Below are positions 55,900-64,000 of a stretch of DNA of 64,000 bases, piece after piece (position 1 is the stretch's first letter; every line of letters begins with the position of its first letter). Origin of the DNA: Malaya genurostris (taxonomy: Eukaryota > Arthropoda > Insecta > Diptera > Culicidae); the NCBI RefSeq assembly GCF_030247185.1, contig NC_080571.1, positions 341,005,379 to 341,069,378 of the forward strand, given 5' to 3'. The notes below the pieces were generated by a model. That model worked only from the letters and a program-made list of their open reading frames with translations. It ran no database searches and was not told the DNA's origin. The position numbers and the translations under genes were made by a program.

Positions 55900-58870
55900 A
55901 AGCAAAAGATGTCTTCGTGGTAATAACCAAATCATGTATTCAATAGGGCTGAAACACCCAATTTAAATCTGAACAATTTAAGTTGTAATAGATAATACAT
56001 TGTACTTTTGGCATCGGTCGTTTATCGGATGATTCGACTAACAGGATTCATATGACTAATTGGATCATAAAAGCGTATGATAAGTAATCGCCCAAATCAT
56101 TACTGTAAACTACCGTGCGTCCACTTCAAGGAAGTTTTTATGGGAACACTTCACACGTAATCATAATTGTTACCTTCGTATCATTCATTCGGCAAGGGGG
56201 TTAATGCGTTGAATGGTGTGAAAAACATTTGTTTATTTAGTTATCATGGCAACCGTTATCAGCCGAGCGGTATAATGGAATATCAACACAATTTTCCCCA
56301 TTAGATTGCAAATGAGCAGTGAAACCGATTCATTCGAGAGCTCTTCGGCGGGTTCTTCACTACGCACCGCCTACTTGTTCTTATATATAAATATCGGCAC
56401 TGGAAACCACCATCAGAGACGGGGATCGGTAGTTAAAGCGGTATTATTTATTTTATTCATGAGCTTTCACGTTTCACGTGTCAACTCATGTGAAGTATGT
56501 TTCCCCTTCCACTTCCATCATGTGTCAAGGATGGCATCCGGGACGAATCCCGGGACCGGATGCGTACCGGATTCGAACGAAGAAAAAAAAAACCGTCGTC
56601 CAGACGGAATTGATCACTCAAGCGATGAAAAAAAAAAATCACCAAAATACATTAGGAGCCGTGAAACGTTAAGGGTAAGAGATTTAAGAGCAAAACGAGT
56701 GCAAAAACTTCATTCGATTTTGCGTCTGGAGTCGGTGAACTGATGTAGGTTCAACAGTCTCTGTTCGAATATAGTCTATCCAATAGCAAAAATCAAACCC
56801 TAAGCCATAAGCCGGTACGAATCTCTGAAAATTTCGGTGATTGAGAGTCGATCAGCTGTCACCGGCTAATTCGTGAATAAGGCTTCGGCCACTTCCAGCC
56901 ATTCGTGATAGCATCATTATCATCCTATTTCTCGAACGAGAAATAAAATCCATTCTCAGTGACCTTCTACTGCTTCACGATAGCAATCAGTCAGATTCAG
57001 TTTGCCGGCAGTGAATTGAAGAGAAGTTTGCCAGGAAGCTGGGTCGATTAATATTTAATCGGATCAGCGGCCCCTCGCTCCTCTTCCCTGGTCACTGCTG
57101 ATTGGCCACTTTGGAAGATTAACCCGCAGCGAACAAAACAAAAAACCACCATCGCATCGCAAACTGCAACAAACTTCCATCGGACAGAAACTTGGCCGGG
57201 CTGGTGAATTCTTCATGAGATGGCAATAAACGTTTAAGATTAACTGAGCACCGGTTCCTCATGGTTAATTTACAACTCTTCGCTGTGGGTGGAAATCTGC
57301 TAACTCTTCACTTTACCGGACTTGAAGTTGAAGGAAGCCAATTGCCGTCAGTGCCGAGTTAGGTAATACGAAAAACCCAAAGCAATAAAGTCAACACGTT
57401 TCTTTACGACCAGCCAAATTGTTCCGAGCGATTACCGTTACCAACGTTTGTTTGTGCTGTTTCAACCTCGAGTTACCCAAAACGAGGAAGCGGAATGAGC
57501 ACAGAAAGTATGCTTGTTTTACAGCTAATCAACTGGGACTAATGGCAGAGACCATGGCACACTCGGATCCGAGGAAATACACTCCGACTGTGAAATGAGT
57601 AAATGTTGCCATGGGGCACACCCCACAGCCTCCTGCGCTTCTCCAGAGCGATCCAATGGTTTCCGTTACTAATTTACCTAATTACAATCGAATATGCATG
57701 AACTTTGGCGCACGTCGTAACTCAACATCGATGTATCGGATTCAGCATTCAGCAGCAGCAGCAGCGTTTAACAATATTCCAGTAAAGAATATATAATTCA
57801 TGTGCCATGAATTGATAGACCATCCATTCAATGAAACATAAATCATAATTCATCTGTCGCAAATTGCTCAATGTCATTGTCGCCGAACGAACAACAGTAG
57901 AATAAAACCGCATCGTGTAACGTTTATCCCGCGTATCCCGGACCAAATGGAGTTCCGAAACGGCATACCACAATCGCTACGGACAATGGTTCCGAGCGAC
58001 CACATGAAAGCCGTCCTCCTATCTAATCAGTGTAACGTAGTTTGCGCCAATGTCCGTGTTCCGTGTTGATACTTTCGGTATGCATTGTATTTAATGGCAA
58101 AAGAGGAAACAAACAATTGTGGTCCATTTGGCCAGATAGAGAGAGAGCTTTGCAGTCCAGTTGGCAGACCAGTAATCCCAGTTTTGTTTGACGAGGATGA
58201 GGTACAGTAATTGGAGTGCTACGAGCTGGTTTAATGCTCCGCGAATAGAATAATAGATGATAGCTGATGTTAACAAGCGAGTTACAAAAAAACGAAATTA
58301 TAAATACATTATTTGATATTCGAGCCATGACACTAAAATCTGCAAATTTAATGTGATTCAATAAAAGCTTGTCAATGAAGCTTGATTTTATACTTGGATG
58401 CAGTTACGTACCCAGAGGGGAGCCCGAGATAGAGGTTTTGAGAGTTACGTGATGGTCAAAACAAACCGCCCTACGAAGTAGAATAGAGTCAAAACCACAT
58501 AAAATGGTGGATGAAATTCGGAATAACCGTGAAAAACAGCCAAAATAAGTACTTATTTCCATCATGTGGTTAATCATTAACAAATTCTTCAAGAGAAAAT
58601 TTCATTTCTCCAACCTGTTCGCGTGTAGTGTTTCGCGATTAGACAAAAACGCTTATTGTTTAGGTTGGGCCACTCGTGTAGTCAGGGTTGAGTCACATAA
58701 CTTTTTTTTTTCGTGCAGTGTAATCGACGACACGACCAGGCACTCCGAAGAAAAAGCGGCGTGAAAAGTGTTTGTTGATCATTTACCACCAGTTACCACA
58801 AATCAAGCGACCCCTTGGTAATATTAAAAATCAAATTCTCGAGCAACACTGTTTTAGTTGCTACGAACAG
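55900..58870. other. No gene recognised; largely non-repetitive spacer
   Basis: A 145-codon ORF at 56306-56743 and smaller ones lack any recognisable domain or coding signature. Segment 56250-57650 has mixed composition and no internal repeats, so it may be single-copy DNA near a host gene outside the window. Nothing is diagnostic. Confidence 0.4.
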
Positions 58871-58880
58871 TAACTAATGT

Positions 58881-59146
58881 CGTTTTCGTTTTTAAATTGC
58901 ACTACACCGGTGTAGGTAAGGTGGCACTGAAATCGTTCGTTTTTGCCAATTGCACTACACCAGTGCTACACTTTTTCTGCACCGACACCACTGGTGTAGC
59001 ACTCATCAAAAGTATGGTGTAGCTCTGTGCAATGGAATCGTTTATGGTAGTCCATGGTTACTGTTTATGTTTTCGTCATTTTTGTTCGTTTATTCATGCC
59101 TCCGTGTAGCACTGCACCGGTGTAGTGCAAATTAAAAACGAAAACG
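58881..59146. mobile_element. MITE with ACTACACCGGTGTAG termini (266 bp)
   Basis: CGTTTTCGTTTTTAAATTGC then ACTACACCGGTG at the left is mirrored by CACCGGTGTAGTGCAAATTA then AAAACGAAAACG at the right. Inner copies of GCACTACACCAGTGCTACAC and ACCACTGGTGTAGCAC make it highly self-complementary. No coding capacity; superfamily not determined. Confidence 0.85.
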
Positions 59147-59159
59147 CCATAAGATACCC

Positions 59160-60100
59160 AGCATAAATAAACAAATAGTTTGTTTTGGAAAAAACGGAGA
59201 GAAACGAATTCCTCCTTATTGCGGTTCCCTAAAGTCTTACCATAATCAAAACAAAGAACAATGATCGAATCTTTGAGTACTTCGTGAAATTACAGCTGAA
59301 CCGAACCTCAGTAAAACCTGACCATCCAGGTTGATCTAAATATAAAACAATTATAACAAATAGTGCCCAAAATCATTCACCTCGAAGTCGATGGGGGTAG
59401 AACAGGAGTAGCGCAAGCATAATTCTTCAAACAAACAACTCCTATGCTCTATGGACAATTATTTCAGATAGTACTCGATCAGCATAATAGGTTGAAGATA
59501 TAAAATGGAAAAAGAGATGTTAGACTACCTTTACTAAGTCGAACTTTTTTGTATTTTTTTTATTTGTAGGTGTTCAAATGAGGAATATTTTCAATGTTCT
59601 ACACAATGCGACTCGAAATATATGCTTAAACTAAATTTACGAAAGCATATTCAAAATTTACACTTGTACGAAGAGTAAAGGACGATATAATCAAATATGG
59701 CACATGCGATTCGGTTTTCTACACAAAGAAATCACAATCACTAATTGGAAGATCTCTAGACTCTCTAGAAAATTCGCTTGATTATCTGATTTTTCAAAAC
59801 ACATACAAATTCAGTCACAGAATTTTTTGTGATTTTGGAAATAAATATACTTTCACACCAAATTTACGAGTGTGTAGGGTTTTGGTAATTTAGTTTTACC
59901 GTTATCGAAGTTACAAACGAAATTTTTCGCCAGAGAATTTCTCATCTAAATTTTGGATTGCTGGCTTTCATTTCTTAGAATATTTGGCTTTCTGGTAAGC
60001 AGCAAAGAGGGATCGTCTCAAAAATTTTCTTATTTACAATCTAATTAAGTCTTCGAATTAGCAGTAACCAAGGTTGCGGTAACTGTTATTCGAAAAACGT
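59160..60100. other. No feature seen; AT-rich spacer
   Basis: No ORF above 60 codons and no repeat shared with the rest of the window was noticed. Confidence 0.4.
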
Positions 60101-60104
60101 GATT

Positions 60105-61905
60105 AATCCACCTAGCAGTGAGATGATACCTTTTATTTTCAATACGCATGTGTTTTTGCATGGATATTCTTAGGTGTTCTAGTTCTCATGACATTATTTT
60201 AATTATCGTCGTTTTAAACGGCAAATTGAGATTTTAATCACTCATTACCCTGTAATGCCGAAACTGCAAAACATATCGAATTTCAATCTTAGCGTGCGAC
60301 AATCGATGGAACATTCCATGAGATGTCGAAGTAAGTTTAGAGTTTTTTGTCATTATTTATGGTACTTCCAGAGCCGGTATTCAGGAATTAGCATAGCCCA
60401 AAATGATTCGAATGGCCATAAATTATTACGCAAAACAATTTACATGGAATTTATAAACTCATCATCTGTAATTTCTGAATCGGATAAAATTCACCAATTT
60501 TGTATGGGACCTTAAGTCCTGTAATATTTGTTTTTGAAGTTCGATTTGGTCTTTTTTGAGAAAATGATTGAGCTTTGAGAATCGATTCGATACTGGAACC
60601 GGAATTCTAAAATCGGTGTAGCCGAAATCAGTTAAATTCACCTGAGGAGTGTGTAGAAACTTTGAGAAATTGTAGTGCGAATTAAAATTTGGGGGTACAT
60701 TCCGAATCCAAAAAAGAATACCGCTTAAACTGAAATAAATTTATTTGGTAATCGACTATCCAAATTTGCAAACCCGATAAACCTGATTAATTTATGTGAA
60801 ATGGACATTTTTATACTAATCACCCTGCATTTTCTAAACCAGAAGTCGGATCTGACTAAAAAGTAAGAGGTTTTATAGGATTTTAAGACCTCTCATTTGA
60901 ATCATAGATGATTCTTAGATTTCATTTGAATCTTAGATCGGTTCAACCATCTACGAGAAAAATGAATTGCATTATTTTAATTTCGTTTCACATGTCATCC
61001 TGTGGTTCCGCAATCAGAAGTCGGATCCAAACGTAATTCAGGAACCTTGTTTGGGAGTATACTACTTTTCATATGTAGTTCTGAGTTTGTAGAAAACGGT
61101 TTAGCCATCTCCGAGAAAATTGAGTGAAATTATTTGTCACACACGCATTTGCTGATCTCGACGAATTGAGTCGTATGGTATATGGAAGTCATGTTCTTCC
61201 AGCATTTATTGCTGTAAATAGTTTGAATCAATATAATTATGGAATTACTTCCAACTCGATAATGCTGGTATCATCTGGTTTACATATGCCATATTCGAAA
61301 GATTATGTTGCCACAAATGAACCGTGCTAAAATTGGTCCGAGGCAAATTGTCATAAAAAAGGATGCTGTACACAGTCTTTTTGGTACTTAGAAACAATTA
61401 TATGTAACAGTATAAAAAATCGTGTTTCATTTGGCTCCCAAGCATTGCTTTTTCATACAGCGCTCAAAATTCCTTCTACTGGAATAAGGCTTACACAAAA
61501 ATTTCGATATCTCCGTTAAAAATGGACGGATTTTAACAATCTATGGCTTGTTGGATAGCTATTACCGTGCGGAATCTAAGTCTGAAAACATATTCTGTTT
61601 TTAAGGTCAATTGTGACAGATACTGTCAAAAAACTGAAAATTTTGAAATAAAACTTCGTATAACTCAAAAAGTAAACATCCGATCTCAAAACCATTCAAT
61701 AGCGTTCTGGGTGACGGGGAGACCTTTCATTTGCGACTAGTTTGATCAAAATCGGTCCAGCCATCTCTGAGATCTCGACCTCTTAGTTGACAACACACAT
61801 ACACACACACAGACATTTGCTCAGTTCGTCGAGCTGAATCGATTGGTATATGACAAAAAAATTTTTCGAAAGTTTGAGCGAATTCTATACCTATTTTTTA
61901 TATAT
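60105..61905 (+). repeat. Repeat of the CACCACTAGGTGGAT family, long diverged copy
   Basis: It starts ATTAATCCACCTAGCAGTGA (inverse of the CACTAGGTGGAT end). It contains several diverged ~330-bp monomers (GAAGTCGGATCTGACTAAAA, AGAAGTCGGATCCAAACGTA) and ends in the CACACACATACACACACACA then CTCAGTTCGTCGAGCTGAAT block typical of the family. No open frame of note. Confidence 0.6.
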
Positions 61906-61917
61906 ATAAAAAACCTG

Positions 61918-62836
61918 TTTTAATCCACCTAGTAGTGTAATGATGCCTTTCTCATGTATATAATATTGTGGCATTCAGTTCAGAATTTCTCATGAAGAAT
62001 AAAACAGTGCTTTGATTGAGTATGTCATCCTTAAGAAAACGAAATAAGTTCACTATTATATGCACTTCCGGCACCGGAACCCGAGAACCGGTATAATCAA
62101 AGTCGGTTCGTACGGCCACCAAGGAAAATGACGTACAAACTCTACTAGTACGCACTCTAGATTACGATTTAAATGTTTGTTGCATCCGAAAATATTTCAG
62201 GTGACGGTGTACAATATTGAACACACTTTACCCTATAATTAAGGAACTGAAAGTCGGATCCGGATGATATTCAGGAATTCCGTATGGGACCACGAGACCT
62301 TTCATTTGAATCTAAGTTTGTGGAAATCGGTCAAACCATCGCTGAGAAAAGTGAGTGAGATCCATTTTGGTATATATGACCACTATTTCTGGTACTTCCG
62401 GATCCGGATACTGGGAACCGGGATAGCCGGAATCGGTTTGTTTAGTTGCCTACTGATAATGACTATCGATTTGTGTAGTTTTGAGACCAGTTTAGAAAAA
62501 TTTTCACGTTTTTTGTTTCGCCGGTTTAAGTGACGATGTACAATATTGGACACACTTTACCCTATAATTCCGGAACCGGAAGTCGGATCCAGATGAAATT
62601 CAGGAATTCCGTATGGGACCACGAGACCTTTCATATGAATCCTAGTTTGTCAAAATCGGTTTAGCCATCTCCGAGAAAACCTAGTGAGATTATTTGACAC
62701 ATACACACACACACAGACATTGCTCAGCTCGATGAACTGAGTCGAATGGTATATGACCCTTGGCCCTTCGGGCCAATTTTCACTAGTCAGTTTTTCAAGT
62801 GATTGCATAACCTTTCTATATGATAAAGGCAAAAAG
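61918..62836 (+). repeat. Repeat of the CACCACTAGGTGGAT family, clean copy
   Basis: Left end CTGTTTTAATCCACCTAGTA, right end AACCTTTCTATATGATAAAG then GCAAAAAGG. Two monomers begin ACACACTTTACCCTATAATT at about 62220 and 62548, a period of ~328 bp. Each holds CCGGAACCGGAAGTCGGATC, TATGGGACCACGAGACCTTT and CATCTCTGAGAAAA-type phrases. It abuts the 60105 copy, giving two head-to-tail members. Confidence 0.75.
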
Positions 62837-63099
62837 GTAAAACAACAGTTTTCGGTCTGGGTTGCCAATTTCAAACATTTTTCAAATGACTTCATTTTGA
62901 CATTACCATTTACTGAGGGGTAGTTAAATTTACGATACAGTTTTGATGGACGAGTGGCAGGTCGTGTAGTCGGTGTAATAGTAGTCATGAAACCGTTATT
63001 CGCTTTTTTTTGCATAACTTTTTGCAATAGGCGTACACCTGAAAAGGGTAAACTCAATGCTAACGACGTTTCTCGGGCTATCAAGTCTGTAATGTTAGT

Positions 63100-64000
63100 G
63101 AGATCTGGATAAATCTGTATTAAATTGAGGAAATCTGTACTCTGTATTAAATCTGTACGACCATGTAAAAATCTGTATAATATAGATAAATCTGTATAAA
63201 TGGGATCTCTGGTTCTACATTCTATTTTTAGAAGGGCTAATGTCTAAATAGTAACAATTCTTTTTTTGTTTTTTTTTTATTAAGTTCTCTAAATTAATTG
63301 CAGATAAAATTTTAAATTTTAAACGAAAGGTAATAAAAACGATCCAAACGTCGAAATGATTCCTAACTGTTTTTTCAAATATCATGTGTTGTGTCATAGT
63401 TGGCATTAGGCCCTTTTTAAGGAAAATTCTGACATTTTGAGCCTAAGAGTGTAATAGTGCAATATTTTGGTTTTGATTGCTGTCGCCATTGCTAATTTAT
63501 GGGATGAATAAAGGACCAACGAAAGGATGAATACAAAACCTTTGAGATGAAATTAGGAGCACAGTGGTGAACATGTCAGAAGTGTTTTTAGCTGATTTTT
63601 TTATTATTATTTTAATTTCCAAGGAATGTGAATCAATTCCCAATGTGGAGCAGGGCGAATTAAGCAGAAATATGAAAAAATCGTAGTGATTTTGGTGGCT
63701 GAATCAGGTTTTTAAGGTAACGTCCTTACAAATGAGATGAAATAGGGTGCCCTTACCCTATGTCATAAAAAAAATTAACTATGGTTTTATTCGATGTTTT
63801 CCAGCCTTTTTATGATCGTCTATCGTGCTGAGTCGATTAACAATTTGATTATACTCAAACAGCCGCTACATGTTACTGTTTACTGAAAGTTTAAATAAAC
63901 ACGTGATAATAAATAATATTTTTTGAACGCATCGCTTGCTAAGAGCGAGTCACAGATTCTGAATCATCAGCGCTTTGACACCTACGGAAGAGTCTGACCG
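63100..64000. other. No gene; AAATCTGTA micro-repeat cluster then spacer
   Basis: Between 63108 and 63205, AAATCTGTA-type strings occur about seven times at uneven spacing, bracketed by GAGATCTGG and GGATCTCTGG. From 63210 to the end I see only AT-rich spacer with a 63-codon minus ORF of no recognisable kind. Confidence 0.5.

Noticed and set aside
56306..56743. 145-codon ORF on plus
   Set aside because: No recognisable domain, low-complexity Lys/Ser stretches and overlapping frames; length alone is not enough in this composition.

Overview
The window looks like intergenic DNA from a transposon-rich dipteran nuclear genome, most likely a mosquito. It is about 60-65% A+T, has no bacterial-style gene packing, and has short GT-AG introns. 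Almost every long open frame belongs to a transposase, a LINE protein or a simple repeat. The element types seen fit a mosquito: IS630-Tc1-mariner elements with a DD37E triad, a CR1-like LINE whose ORF1 carries a PHD finger, and several MITEs. The species cannot be named from the sequence alone.

The only host gene I would call intact is a two-exon globin at 17925-18480 (+). About 1 kb upstream, at 16474-16853, is a decayed reading frame with a signal peptide and a hydrophobic tail.

Layout. 1-5000: 3' end of a Tc1-like element, a LINE ORF1 scrap, quiet DNA, then two nested mariner relics. 5000-12600: a ~165-bp satellite interrupted by DD37E copy 1; repeat R1; DD37E copy 2; more satellite. 12670-14445: repeat R2 with a (TAA)n expansion. 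16400-18500: secreted-protein relic and globin. 18700-24350: MITE, Tc3-like DD34E element with symmetric double repeats, DD37E copy 3, deleted Tc1-like element. 26750-30800: LINE 3' fragment, an ORF1-only half-LINE, monomeric mosquito repeats, N-terminus of a second DD37E family. 30854-35788: DD37E copy 4 split by a 4.0-kb CR1-like LINE. 36540-39432: a mariner split by a MITE and two R repeats. 43413-44349: a near-perfect TCCTG array. 46092-53356: a 7.3-kb inverted duplication whose spacer holds a mariner split by R5. 53745-64000: DD37E copy 6, two MITEs and more monomeric repeats.

The most interesting signal is the R family (R1-R5), repeats of 0.8-1.8 kb inserted in T/A tracts with TTTTT-like duplications. 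They contain degenerate pieces of replication-dependent histone genes: H3 with a TATA box, H2A C-terminus and H2B N-terminus. Several pieces are followed by a 16-nt hairpin (6-bp stem, 4-nt loop) and a downstream AAAGAA motif, as at histone mRNA 3' ends. The arms of the large inverted duplication share a ~230-bp module with R1 and R2 and enclose a TATA-led 65-codon ORF that may be H2A-derived. No transposase copy in the window appears intact, so most of the elements look like fossils. The inverted duplication and the TCCTG array look young.
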